From Adiantum capillus-veneris (lineage: Eukaryota; Streptophyta; Polypodiopsida; Polypodiales; Pteridaceae): a stretch of DNA of 64,000 bases. Positions within the stretch are counted from its first letter, which is position 1. Each line of letters opens with the position of its first letter. The stretch covers positions 96,413,342 to 96,477,341 of the forward strand of contig CM043953.1 of NCBI GenBank assembly GCA_014529385.2, given 5' to 3'. Shown here in pieces: positions 11,510 to 23,900 of this stretch. The position numbers and the translations under genes were made by a program. The notes beneath the pieces are model-generated. The model was not told the origin of the DNA. It did not search any database and worked only from the letters and a program-made list of their open reading frames with translations.

Positions 11510-13093
11510 ATTTAATGGCCTAATAACTTATGTGTAGCGGAAATTAGCATGAACATAGTGGGCATTTCATTAGAATAGATTCCTAATGAGAATTACAAGA
11601 GTGCTTGGGTGGAGAGAGCAACAAAAAGCATAAAACCTAGTTAGATAGCATCGACAATACTTTCAAAAGAGAGAGAAATTAAGATATTGACAACATTTGA
11701 GGACCGGATTTTCATGGAGCCGGTCCCCCCTCCAAAAGGCTTTGTATTATGGTTTCTCCCATCAAGAGAGACATTGTACAATACAATTCTTTGTGTTCCT
11801 TTCAAGACTAGCTAGTCCAATGAAGATGGAAACTTCATGCACTAAGCAAAACACTTAACAAACACAACTTGAATTATCCCCGTTCTCAGACCCAAGACCT
11901 CACACACCTTCGAAGATGGTGAGAGCTAGCAGGGTATGAGAGTAGATTCAGAGGAAGAAGGAGTATCTTACGAGAAAGATGTACATCTCCTCACATAATC
12001 ACTCATATGTAGCATAGCTTAGCTTAGTAATTAGCTTGGTAGAGGAGATGAGCATGCATTGAATCTTGGCTCTTGGTTGGATTTGCATCCACATGCCAAG
12101 AGAGTGTTGATGTAGGCTTCGATCTCACAAGCTTGGAGTAGGTGATGAGTTCTCCATTAAAGCTTGGGAAGAGATAGTCTTCTCTTTCTTCACACATGAG
12201 CCTGTGTGAGTGTGTGTGTGTGATAATGCCTTGCAAAAATCAGCCCCCTCTCTCTCTTGGGCGAGCCCTCTTGCTAATTGCTCTTGCTGAAGCCTCATTG
12301 GCCCTCCCCAAGTTAAGCCAATTACAATTAAGCAGCATATGTGATAGCCTTCTGACATGTGTCCCCCTTTCCCCTTTTGTGAGATCTTTAGGTAATTAAA
12401 TAATTAAACTAAACCCTCATTGGACCCCTTTGCCTCCTGGCCAATAGGAATCAGGCAAGCCATGGGGCTCCTGAATGCTCATTGGACCCCTTAGGAGACT
12501 GCCCAATAGTCTTCTAGGAGACTTAATTCTCATTGGTTTCTTTTATTAAATGTTTTTAAATTAATTAAACTAGATTTACTCTAGCTTAATTCTCATTGGT
12601 CCATTTCAAGGGTCATCCAATAGAAATTGGGCACACCTTGTGGGCATCTGGCCTAGGGAGCTGACATGTGTCCCTCATTCCCTTTGTGTAAAGGGAGCCT
12701 GTGTGTGTGTGTGTGGCTTTCTCTCTCATCCCCTACCTTTAGGGCTCGCCCCCTCCCATGTAGAGATGTGCAAAGAAATTTAGGGCACACACAAAGCATC
12801 CAATTTTCCCTAGGGTTGACCTTTGGACACAACCTTTGAATTTTGGAACCTTAGCATTTTGGAAGTCTTAATGGGCTGAATCTTAGGGTCTTTTTAGCCC
12901 ATTGTTGCACATGGCTCTTTTGTAGATGGCCCCCCCTTTGGATCCCTATTTTCCCTCCTTTGGATCCCTACTGTGGCCGGTCTGCTAGCTTAACCAATAT
13001 TCTAGCTTTTTCTCCCCTGGCCTTCCCCACATTAAATGATCAGTTTAATATGAGAAAATCATTTAGGAGAATTAGATATTGATTATTATGACA
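11509..13093 (-). repeat. Gypsy-1 3' LTR
   Basis: About 1585 bp, aligned along its length to the LTR at 18614-20174. It ends in gattattatgaca, like its partner. Its left tip lacks the first bases and fuses to copia A over a 3-bp shared cat (11509-11511). It contains an approximately 30-bp segment near 12010-12040 that the other LTR lacks, and a short TG microsatellite near 12200. Confidence 0.9.
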
Positions 13094-13106
13094 TTACCTC
13101 TCTCTT
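13094..13106 (-). other. Gypsy-1 polypurine tract
   Basis: The minus strand reads AAGAGAGAGGTAA directly before the 3' LTR. This is the expected primer site for plus-strand DNA synthesis. Confidence 0.75.
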
Positions 13107-13449
13107 AAAATCATAGTCGTCCTCGACTATGGTGTAGAGAAGATAAAGCATGTTCATGGGTCCTTTTCTTAGCGGGTAGAGGATCCCTATGTTACCCTAC
13201 GACATCATTCCACAATGGATGACTAGTCCATTTGGCGCTTGAGAGCCTGAGGGTGCCGCAAGCATGTCTGCACATTAGTCCTATCAGTCTTCCATAGTAG
13301 AGTGACAAGCTCTACTTGGTGTTTGGGAGACGTCGTCTCCGCAAACTTGATCTAAGCATGCATACTACTTCATTTTTGTGCACAAATAAAGAAAAAGAGA
13401 GTCTTATAAGACAAAACTTTTGTTCATTTTTAACATTTTGTACATTTTC

Positions 13450-16400
13450 TTACTCTTGGGAAGCATTGTAAGCATTGACAAGGTTTAGGTTATCCTTTAA
13501 CTGTATGCCTTGCATCCATCTAGCATCTTCAAAAGGATAATTCTTAAACTTAATAAGATATCGTCAGATAGTCTTACCGCCTCTTGGTACCTTGTCTTCA
13601 TGTCGGAGAATGGACTCGGGCTGCAGCACCTCTTCTTGGTCCTCGATCTTTGGTGGGTCTTCAATAGTTCGTTTTTGAGGTGGCTCTCCTTTGTAAGGCT
13701 TTAATAGGCTCACATGAAAAGCATTGTGTATGAGCCAATGATTGGGAAACTTGAGTTGATAGGCCATCTCATTGATTGGCCTAAGAATCTGAAAGGGACC
13801 ATAGTTCCTTTTTGCTAGTTTAGCATAGTACTTTTGGTGACCCGTAGGATTCTTGCCCGTTGTGTGCCTTAATCGAGCCTTGGGAAACTTTAACAAGACC
13901 CAATCGTTTTCTTTAAAGGCTTGGGCTCTTCTGTGCTTGTCAATAGCAGCCTTTTGCCTTTGCTGTGAGATAGAGATAGCATCCTTAATCTTTTGGAAAG
14001 ATTCTTGTAGGTCTCGGCTATACTCATCTGCAGCGAAGATCTTCCCATGTACCTTAAGTAGCAAGGGACTTTTTCATCTTCCCTCAATTACCTCGAAAGG
14101 TGCTTTTCCCGTGGAAGTATGTACAGTGTTATTGTAAGCATACTCCACTAAGGGTAAGTACTTCTCCCATTGGGATCTTTGATCTACTTCCGTTACATAG
14201 GCTTTTAGTAGATCGAGAATGGTTAGGTTAGCTATTTCACTTTGGCCATCAGTTTGTGGATGATAGGCCGAAGAGAAGTTTAGCCTTGTTCCTAAATTCT
14301 CAAAAAGACCCTTCCAGAAATTACTGGTCATTCTAGGATCTCTATCCGACACTATGGACATGGGCAAGCCATGGTACTTGAAAATTTGTGAAATAAAGAG
14401 GGTTGCCATTTGATGGGCTTTGATAGTCTTTTTGACAGGTATAAAATGAGCTTGTTTACTAAACCTGTCTACTATCGTCCATATTCCCATGGATAGACAG
14501 GTAGGCCAATCGAAATATGTTTCAGTTCCCTTTAAGGTAGACTGAATCCCTCTATGCCCCTCATAAGGTGGAGCATGAGATTCATACATTACTTTCTCAC
14601 GTAGTGAGTTAGTAACGCATAGTCTATTGCCATAGAGAAGATAACCATCTTGTAAAGTAAATGGTTCTTCTTTCTTCCCTAATGCAAGGGCTGAAATCAC
14701 ATCTCTTAAATCGGGATCAATAGCATACTCATCTATCATTGAAGATAGATCATTGTGAGTTGCTATGGAAACTGCATTCACTCTCGGCCGTCTTGAGAGT
14801 GCATCAGCTACTTGATTATGCTTGCCAGCAATTTGAGCAATATGAAAATGAAATTGCGAAAGGAAATTTGCCCACCTCATTTGTTTGTCAGAGAGCTTGG
14901 TTTGCGTCATGAAGTACTTAAGACTTTGGTGATCCGTTCGCAGAATGAAAGGAGTCCCCAATAAATAGTGCTTCCATGAGTCTAAGGCATGTAGAACTGT
15001 AAGGAGTTCCTTTTCGTATATGCCTAGAGCTTGCTCAACAGGGTCGAGCCTTCGACTCTCATAGCCTATGGTGTGCCCTTCTTGGAGAAAAACAGCTCCA
15101 AGGCAATCACCACAAGCATCGCATTGGACCTCAAATGGTTTTGAGAGATCCGGTAGTGTAAGCACAGGCTGAGAGATAAGCTTTTCTTTAAGCTTTTCGA
15201 AAGCATTGTTCTCCTTAGCAGACCATGTATACCTAACGCTTTTCTTTGTTAGGTCATGTAATGGTCCCGCAATTTGTGAGAACTTTTCTATGAAGCCTCT
15301 ATAGTATGCACACATACCTATGAAGCTTCTTAGTTCATGAAGATTCCTTGGTTTAGGCCATCCTTTTATTACCTCTAACTTGGATGGATCCATTTGGATG
15401 CCATCTTGAGAGATAATGTGACCTAAATACTGAATCTCTTGCAAGAAAAATTCACTTTTCTTTCGATTAACATAAAGTTTATTCTCTCTTAAAACTTGAA
15501 ATATTACCCGGAGGTGTTGCTTGTGTTCCTCCAATGAATTAGAGTAGATGATAATATCATCAAAGAACACTCCAGTGAAGGTTCGATGAGGCCTGAACAG
15601 CTTCTCCATCAAGCGGTTGAATGTGGCTGGTGCATTGGTCAAGCCAAAAGGCATGACAATGTATTCGTAAAGACCAAATGTAGTACGAAATGCGGTCTTT
15701 ACAATGTCTTGATCAACTATCCTTATTTGATGATATCGACTTTTTAGGTCAACCCTACTGAAGTAGGTCGATCCTTGTAGCTTATCAAATAGGTCTTCTA
15801 CCCGTGGAATGGGAAACCTATTCTTGATAGTGATCCTATTTAGTGCTCTATAGTCGACACACATACGATATGTGCCGTCTTTCTTTTGCACTAATAGCAC
15901 AGGTGAGCAAAATGGAGATGAGCTTGGCCTAACCATACCCTTCTCAACTAACTCATGCACTTGCCGCATAATCTCCTCTTTTTGAGCTTGAGAAACTCTA
16001 TAAGGAGGTTTATTAGGCGGTGAACTTCCAGGAAGAAGTTCAATTGCATGGTCATCATTACCTCGTTTAGGAGGTAGCTCACAAGGGATGTCGTCAATAA
16101 AAACATCTTGAAACCCCTTGAGAAAATTGGATAACTCTAATTCCTTTTGGTTGCTTTTATTTTCTTTTGCTAAAGCATTAGGTTCATTTTGAGAGTATTT
16201 AACAAAAATCATGTACACGGAAATAGAGCTCTTTATTGACTTGTTAAAAGCTGGTGTATGTACAATGGGGATGGTGTTACCCATTTCCTTAGCATCTATA
16301 TACATGTCTTTTTCCCTGAACTTAAAGGAGATTCTCCTTTCAGGAAATTTAACATCGGCAGCCAGGCGGTCAAACCATGGTGCCCCTAGGATTACATCCT

Positions 16401-17022
16401 CATGCTTGAGAGGAGAGATAAATAAGTCCTCTTTGTCCACATAGCCTTGGACATGAAGCCTCAATTTCCCGATTAAGGGAGTGATTGAAGCTTCTTGCCC
16501 CTTGAAGGCACTGTCTGCGGGTAGGACATCTCCCATCTCGTAGGATTGTATTCCTAGCTTGGTGGCCAACTCTATAGATATAAAATTGTGAGTAGAACTA
16601 GGGTCAAAGAGAATAAAAGCATCATGTTCTCTTACCTTTCCCCAAGCATGGCATAGAGGAGATCCTTTGTGGTGAGTTTGGTGAGTCTCCTCCTCTTGGA
16701 TTTCAACCAAGGAAGCTCTAGGAGGATCTTGGCGGTTGTTCTTTTGGGGACAAGCGCGGTAAGCATGCCCTTGTTCGCCGCACTTGAAACACCGGTTATC
16801 CTTACGATAACGCTCAAGCTCTTCAGGAAAGAATTTATTCTTACCTTTGTAAACTCCCTTCTCTTTAGCCTTGTTGGAGTTGCCCTTAGGAGACTTTTGG
16901 ACATTGTCCTTACCCTTAGGCTCATTGGAACCCTTGTTTTCCGGGGGCTTATTATTTCTTTTTGCCCCCGTTTGGAAATTGATTCGAGAGGAGACCATAG
17001 TGTGGTCTTTGGGAGTTGACAT
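13450..17022 (-). pseudogene. Gypsy-1 pol: protease, RT, RNase H, integrase
   Basis: A minus-strand frame of about 1,190 codons with two internal TGA stops (14074-14076 and 13564-13566, both explicable as CGA to TGA). It opens with a gag-type zinc knuckle (CFKCGEQGHAYRAC), then a protease whose active site reads DPSS at 16603-16605 and following instead of DSG or DTG. The RT carries FFDD, with catalytic aspartates at 15556-15561. RNase H (TDHQS) is present. The integrase keeps the HH half of its zinc domain but lacks the CC half and the first catalytic Asp. The frame passes directly from the YFDWPTCL region into the VDRFSKQAH region near 14490-14505, an apparent in-frame deletion of about 60 residues. 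The tail after the second TGA resembles a chromodomain (IKFKNYP). The frame overlaps gag by 71 bp in a +1 register. Confidence 0.9.
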
Positions 17023-18211
17023 ACTCCGCCATTTCTTCGGTTAAGCCCGCACAAAATTGTTGCTTTTGCTCTCCAAAATCCAACTTTTTGAAGACAGTGG
17101 CTTTGAGTTGCAGGTCCCAAAACTTGTCTACATATTTGTGGATAGATTCATTGGGAGAGAGCTTTAAGCTTCGCCATTCGGTGAGTACTTTGTCTTTGGC
17201 ATCGGTGGCCAAAAACTCCTTCATAATGGAAGCTCTTAAAGCTTTCCATGTTCGTGGAGCTTCACCGTTGGCTCGTAGGCTAGACCACCATTGTCTGGCG
17301 GACTTTTGAAAGTGCATAGCTACATGGCGTAGCTTAGAGGACTCCGTGAAGCCCTCATCTCCAAATGCCACATCGAATTGTTGGATAAAGGCCAAGACTT
17401 TGTCCGTAGCACCAAAGGTACCATCATAGGTAAGGAAAGAGATGCTCTTCCCTCCCTCTTTGAATTTATTCAACTTGGACGACCTCTTCCATGCGGCACA
17501 GGATTTCCTATGACCTCTTCTTTTTGATGGTTCAAAGGTTGCACCATCACTTTCTTCAGAAGGTGAAGAATTTGAAGAAGGTGGAGAAGAGGGTGACCTC
17601 ATTTTCTCCTTTTTCTTGTCTTGATCTTTGTCGTCTTCACCATAGCTTTCATAAGAGGAAGAGGATGAAGAAGATGGAGAAGAGGGTGTCCTCTTTCTCG
17701 CCTTTTTCTTCTCTTGATATTTATCATGCCTCTTTGAATTATGGCGTGGAGAAGAGTGTGATGGTCTTCTCCGCTTTGGTGGTGATGGAGAGACTTTCTC
17801 ACGTCGTCTTCGTGGAGCCATCTCCGCCGAGGTGGCGGGAGACTCGATTCTTTCTCGTTCCTTCGGTGGAGGCTCTTGAGTTCTCCTTTGGGAAGGAGAT
17901 GCATCATCAAGAAGTAAATTCTTGAGCCCTTCATATGGATTCTCTTCTTCTTCCCGAATCAGAGAGAGACCTCTTTTGGTAGTCTCACAAGGAGGCTTCC
18001 TAGGTGTTCTCTCGTCATGGTGATGAGCTTGGGGAATCTCGTGAGCACGGAGCTCCCGTTGCACTTCACTTTGGAGAGATGGATTGCCCATGGCTTGTTG
18101 AAGCCTAGAAACAAGATAGTTAATAGGCATTGAAGCATCATTAGTAGCTTGCTCATGAGCAAAATCAAAGTTATCAACATTAATTTCACTCTCTTTACTA
18201 TTGTCAGCCAT
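16952..18211 (-). CDS. Gypsy-1 gag
   Basis: 419 codons from an ATG at 18211. The N-terminal 80 residues are acidic to neutral. Residues about 90-230 are Arg/Ser/Lys-rich with poly-Ser and basic clusters that could act in nucleic-acid binding or nuclear import. Residues about 245-400 are a retrotransposon gag capsid domain (FIQQFDVAFGDEGF, then SARQWWSSL). The zinc knuckle is not in this frame but in the overlapping pol frame, so expression of a full gag would need a +1 shift, or one base has been gained or lost. A second, broken copy of the N-terminus occurs at 52603-52849. The frame itself is intact. Confidence 0.9.
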   Translation of the reverse strand: MADNSKESEINVDNFDFAHEQATNDASMPINYLVSRLQQAMGNPSLQSEVQRELRAHEIPQAHHHDERTPRKPPCETTKRGLSLIREEEENPYEGLKNLLLDDASPSQRRTQEPPPKERERIESPATSAEMAPRRRREKVSPSPPKRRRPSHSSPRHNSKRHDKYQEKKKARKRTPSSPSSSSSSSYESYGEDDKDQDKKKEKMRSPSSPPSSNSSPSEESDGATFEPSKRRGHRKSCAAWKRSSKLNKFKEGGKSISFLTYDGTFGATDKVLAFIQQFDVAFGDEGFTESSKLRHVAMHFQKSARQWWSSLRANGEAPRTWKALRASIMKEFLATDAKDKVLTEWRSLKLSPNESIHKYVDKFWDLQLKATVFKKLDFGEQKQQFCAGLTEEMAEYVNSQRPHYGLLSNQFPNGGKKK

Positions 18212-18600
18212 TCTAACAACTTTTAGGTGTACTTTGGCACTTCAAGCCCTAGTTGCTACTCCTCTTTACCCCTTTAGACAAAAGCACTCAAGCTACTGTA
18301 CCCGCGGCTCGAATACCATTAATTGCAAGGAATAGAAGAGAGGGTCTTTCGACACCAAAACAGCATCGGCTCCTGTCAAGCTTCTAATAGCTCAATAGTG
18401 GTTAAGCCGTAGGCAAGCCCCGTAGGACTCCACTATTAAGACCATATCACTCGACGGTGATACCCCGTTAACTGCACGAAGGCAAGCGCACTGCAACGGT
18501 GAAAAATCCCTATTCTACTTACTCACAGGAAATTAATAATACCAACCATTTGTAGCTAGCTTGAGGACCTCCCTTCTTGAGCAACAAAGAGAAACCTTGA

Positions 18601-18612
18601 GCTCTGATACCA
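18601..18612 (-). other. Gypsy-1 primer binding site
   Basis: The minus strand reads TGGTATCAGAGC, an exact initiator tRNA-Met match, one base from the 5' LTR end. Confidence 0.9.
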
Positions 18613-18613
18613 A

Positions 18614-20174
18614 TGTAACATTTAATGGCCTAATAACTTATGTGTAGCGGAAACTAGCATGAACATAGTGGGCATTTCATTAGAATAGATTCCTAATGAG
18701 AATTACAAGAGTGCTTGGGTGGAGAGAGCAACAAAAAGCATAACACCTAGTTAGATAGCATTGACAATACTTTCAAAAGAGAGAGAAATTAAGCTATTGA
18801 CAACAGTTGAGGACCGGATTTTCATGGAGCCGGTCTCCCCTCCAAAAGGCTTTGTATTATGGTTTCTCCCATCAAGAGAGACATTATACAATACAATTCT
18901 TTGCGTTCCTTCAAGACTAGCTAGTGCAATGAAGATGGAAACTTCATGCACTAAGCAAAACACTTAACAACCACAAATTGAATTATCCCCGTTCTCAGAC
19001 CCAAGAACTCACACACCTTCGAAGATGGTGAGAGCTAGCAGGGTATGAGAGTAGATTGAGAGGAAGAAGGAGTATCTTATGAGAAAGATGTACATCTCCT
19101 CACATAATCAGCTTGGTAGAGGAGATGAGCATGCATTGAAGCTTGGCTCTTGGTTGGATTTGCATCCACATGCCAAGAGAGTGTTGCTGTAGGTTTCTAT
19201 CTCAGAAGCTTGGAGTAGGTGATGAGTTCTCCATTAAAGCTTGGGAAGAGATAGTCTTCTCTTTCTTCACACATGAGCTTGTGTGAGTGTGTGTGTGTGA
19301 TAATGCCTTGCAAAAATCATCCCCCTCTCTCTCTTGGGCGAGCCCTCTTACTAATTGCTTTTGCTGAAGCCTCATTGGCCCTCCCCAAGTCAAGCCAATT
19401 ACAATTAAGCAGCACAAGTGATAGCCTTCTGACATGTGTCCCCCTTTCCACTTTTGTGAGAGCTTTAGGTAATTAAATAATTAAACTAAACTCTCATTAG
19501 ACCCCTTTGCCTCCTGGCCAATAGGAATCGGGCAAGCCATGGGGCTCCTGAATGCTCATTGGACCCCTTGGGAGACTGCCCAATAGTCTTCTAGGAGACT
19601 TAATTCTCATTGGTTTCTTTTATTAAATGTTTTTAAATTAATTAAACTACATTTACTCTAGCTTAATTCTCATTGGTCCACTTCAAGGGTCATCCAATAG
19701 AAATTGGGCACACCTTGTGGGCATCTGGCCTAGGGAGCTGACATGTGTCCCTCATTCCCTTTGTGTAATGGGAGCCTCTGTGTGTGTGTGTGTGTGGCTT
19801 TCTCTCTCATCCCCTACCTTTAGGGCTCGCCCCCTCCCATGTAGGGATGTGCAAAGATTTTTAGGGCACACACAAAGCATCCAATTTTCCCTAGGGTTGA
19901 CCTTTGGACACAACCTTTGAATTTTGGAACCTTAGCATTTTGGAAGTCTTAATGGGCTGAACCGTAGGGTCTTTTTAGCCCATTGTTGCACATGGCTCTT
20001 TTGCATATGGCCCCCCCTTTGGATCCCTATTTTCCCTTCTTTGGATCCCAACTGTGGCTGGTCTACCACCTTAACCAATATTCTAGCTTTTTCTCCCCTG
20101 GCCTTCCCCACATTAAATGATCAGTTTAATATGAGAAAATCATTTAGGAGAATTAGATATTGATTATTATGACA
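18614..20174 (-). repeat. Gypsy-1 5' LTR
   Basis: 1561 bp, bounded by TGTCAT and TTACA ends on the minus strand. It pairs with 11509-13093 and is also related to the LTR at 50465-51962. TG microsatellites lie near 19281 and 19775. The right flank begins agata and is not repeated on the left. Confidence 0.9.
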
Positions 20175-20329
20175 AGATAAGTGCTCCTTTTTCTTCCAAA
20201 CTTTTTTCATGTTAGGTTCCTAATTCATAGATGCTCGATTTTGTGCTCGAATCCTTGGAACCGTCTTCTGTTTCTTTGGTAAAGTTTTAGATACTCAGAT
20301 CTAATTTGGTTATCCACAAGTTGTACTTT

Positions 20330-20556
20330 TGTTACCAAATACATGTGGTAGTGATGTGTGTGAACACACTAGGACCGCCGGGGCATTTTTTCCCTCTTTA
20401 GGAGGTTTTTTCCCCTGTGCATTGTATATACGCCCATCACTCTAGGGCTATCTATCTTTCCATTGCACACTAAGTAATACACTCTCTATTGTATTCCTTG
20501 AGCTTCCTTCGTCTTCTCCAAGCTGTGTGTGTTTCTCTGCAACCCTAATTCCAACA
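20330..20556 (+). repeat. Copia B 5' LTR
   Basis: 227 bp from TGTTACC to CCAACA, containing a TATATA promoter motif (near 20425). It pairs with 25266-25492. Confidence 0.9.
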
Positions 20557-20558
20557 AT

Positions 20559-20570
20559 TGGTATCCGAGT
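20559..20570 (+). other. Copia B primer binding site
   Basis: TGGTATCCGAGT, two mismatches from the usual initiator tRNA-Met site, two bases after the 5' LTR. Confidence 0.7.
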
Positions 20571-20918
20571 AGGTCACGTCCTCCCGGGGTTACTCGCTTG
20601 CTGCTCCAGCTCACGCCTGCTCACTTTCTCCGATTTCAGTGAGCTTTGGCGAGCGTTCGCAGGTCGACAAATATTTTGGGTGAGCTCGAAGAGCATGGTC
20701 TGCTCAGAATTTTGATTTGGGCTCATTTCGGCCTCCGTTTCCACTACAGGCAGTACTGCACAGGCTATTTCGTCATTTTGTGAAGAATTTCTGTCAGTGC
20801 CGTTTTCTGCATAACAGGTGCCTTATAGTCTTCTACGGTTTGTGCTATATAGCACAGGTTTTTCCCGCTCCATTTCTCCTTTTTTCAGGCAATTTTCACA
20901 TCAGGTGCAACATTTACC

Positions 20919-23900
20919 ATGGCTGACAACAACAACACAGATGTGTTCAAGATGTTTGCTTCTGAGGACAGGTTGGATGGGGAAAACTACTCTATGTGGG
21001 CTTATATGATGCAACATGTTCTTGTGTCAAAAGGTGTCTAGAACATTGTGCAGGGCATTGATGTACGTCCTGGTTCTGAGGATGTTGCAAGTCTTGCTGC
21101 AAGGATTGCAGCTGTTAGAGTTGTTTTGCCTACGGCAGAACAAGCTCGTTGGGATGTTAAGGATGCGCAGGCTCATGCATTGATTGCGTTGTCTGTGAAG
21201 CGCACCATTGTTCCTCACATACGTTCAACAAAATCAGCAAAACAAGCTTGGGATATTTTAGCAGGTCTTTATGCAAGCCGCAATGAGGCTTAAATTGCTT
21301 TGCTGCGTAAAGAGCTGGAGTCGAAGATTATGCATGAGGAAGATGATATGGACACTTTCCTTGCTAGTGTCAAGGATATCAATGAGCAGCTTATTTCTAC
21401 AGGTGAAGTCATTTCAGACAGTTCCCTTGTGCAGACTGTTCTTGATGCCTTACCAGATTCCTACCAGACTTTTGCTAGTACTTGGAGACTGATGACCCAA
21501 GGAAATCCTGAAGTTGTCAAGTTTGATGCATTATGCACATTGTTGTTGCAACAGTCACTTTCCAGAAAAAATAGGACTAGGCAGCGTACAGTTGAACAGG
21601 CTTTTATTGATTCTCAAAGAAAGGGTGGTAACAGTAATGCAACCACTTCTTATGGTTTTGCTGCCAGTGGAAAAAATTATGTTCCTAATGCTTCTGCTAG
21701 CAGCAATTCGTTTGGAAATTCTGGTGATAAGGGCAAAAAGAAGATGGGTTGCCATTATTGTAAAGCCAATGATCACTTGATCAAGTCGTGTCCTAAGTTG
21801 AAGGCCAAAGAGGCTAAGAAGAAAGAGGGTGGTTTCACTGCAACTGCTGGTTCCACTACAAATGCACCCATTGTTGAGTCTTCTGTGAAAAGAGACTGTG
21901 TTGCTGATGTTGATGTAGAATGGGCTTTTAGCGCAGAGTGCACTTACAATCCTGCTGTCCATGATGCATGCTTGTGAGTTGGTGCTGCAGATTCACATGT
22001 GTGGTATTTTGACAGTGGTGCTACAAACCACATTACCTCACAACGTGAATTTTTTACCTCTCTTGAGTCTGTCCCTCATGGGAATTCAGTCACTTGTGCC
22101 AACAACGCCTCTTATCCAGTTCAGGGAGTTGGAAAGATTGTGCTCACTGCTACTAATGGTAGTTCCTTCACACTTGTTGATGCACTTTATGTACCTGGGA
22201 TCAAGAAGAAACTCTTGTCTGTATCCTCACTTGCTAGACTTGGACTTGTAGTCAAATTTGGGGATGACATATGTACAATTCATGATCTCAGTTTTGGTGA
22301 TGAAATTGTTGCATATGGCCTTTTGTGCCGTGGGCTGTATAAGCTCACTTTGTATGACAAGTGTGGACAAAATTTTGCAAATGTTGTTGCAGATTCAAGG
22401 GCTATTTCAGATGCAAAACTTTGGCATACATGTTTTGGTCATCTAAATTTTGCCAGTTTGCTGCGTTTGCAGAAATCTGATATGGTTGCTTCTTTGCCGC
22501 CTCTTGAAGCACCTGTCAACCATGTTTGTGAAGGCTGTATTTTGGGTAAGATGTAGCATTCTAAATTTCCAAAGGATGGTTCAGTTCGGGCCACATGCAG
22601 GTTGCAGCTTGTGCATAGTGATGTTTGTGGGCCCATGCAAACTCCGTCCTTGCGCAATTACCTGTACTTTGTGACTTTCATTGATGATTACTCCAGGCAT
22701 GCATGGGTATTTCCTCTTAAAGCGAAGTCCGAAGTTTTTATGTGCTTCAAACAATTTCTGGCTATGGCTGAAAATGTCTCGAAATGTACTATGGGCACCC
22801 TCCGTTCCGATCGAGGGGGGGAGTATATGTCTCATGAATTTAATGCATTTCTGGCTAGTCGTGGGATAAAACACCAATGTACAGTGCCTTATACACCTCA
22901 TCAAAATGGTGTTGCTGAGAGGAAAAACAGGTCACTGACGGAAATGGCACGATGTATGGTCAAAAGTCAACCTTTGCCGCATTCTTTTTGGCTTGAGGCC
23001 ATCATGTGTGCCACTTATGTACTTAACAGGTGTCCTACGAAAGCTTTGCATTCTATTACTCCATATGAAGCATGGCATGATAGAAAGCCTTCTATTGAGA
23101 ACATGCATGTTTTTGGCTGTTTGGCATATGCTTTGGTGCCACAAGTGCAGCGCAGAAAATTGGATGATAAGGCTGTCAAATGTATTTTTGTTGGTTATAG
23201 TGATGAAAGCAAAGGTTACAGTTTGTATCATCCGCAAACAAAACGTATTCTGGTTTCTCGGGATGTAGTGTTTGTGGAAGATTCTGTTCAAGCCTTGCTG
23301 TCATGTACTAGAGACAGTAATGTAAGCTCACAGGACATTTATGACACTTTTTTGCCTCTTTTAAGTGGTGGAAATACGAATGTAAGTTCCAATGAGGCAA
23401 ATGTACAGCCTATGGGGGTTTCTGAAAATGTTTTAGATCAGCCTATTACTGATGCAGATGTACATGATGTACTTGATGAGGAAAGGGCTGAAAATGAGCA
23501 GGCTAGAGGTATGCCAAAATGGCTGGTGCACACTTTGCGTGACAGTAAATTGGATGCACCTTTGTCTAGTCGTACTCGTTCATGCTCTCTCCATGCATCT
23601 TATGCATCAAATTGTTATGATTTGGCTGTGTCTAGTTTACATGATGTTGAGGAGCCTCTGTCTTTTGATGAAGCACAGAATTCAGAAAATTGGATGGCTG
23701 CCATGCAATCAGAATATGATGCACTTATAGAAAATGACACATGGACTTTATGTGATTTGTCTCCTGGCAAAAAGGCCATTGGTACGAAGTGGGTTTACAA
23801 GTTGAAACGCAAGACGGATGGTGAGATTGATCACCATAAGTCTCGACTTGTTGCAAAGGGTTATGCACAGCAAAAAGGCATAGATTATGAAGAGACTTTT

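Larger units (their letters stand above)
11509..20174 (-). mobile_element. Gypsy-1: Ty3/gypsy element with two long LTRs
   Basis: The minus-strand element has two LTRs of about 1.56-1.59 kb, an initiator tRNA-Met primer binding site, gag, pol and a polypurine tract. Pol order is protease, RT, RNase H, integrase, so it is Ty3/gypsy. A chromodomain-like tail (near 13510-13570) suggests a chromovirus relative. The left LTR has lost its terminal TGTAA. The flanks do not share a target-site duplication: copia A lies on the left and Gypsy-2-like sequence on the right. The protease and integrase are damaged, so the element is not autonomous. Confidence 0.9.

Noticed and set aside
22554-22556. Programmed TAG readthrough as an established fact in copia B
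   Set aside because: The following bases do not match the well-known plant-virus readthrough context (CARYYA), and three further stops in the frame make simple decay more likely.
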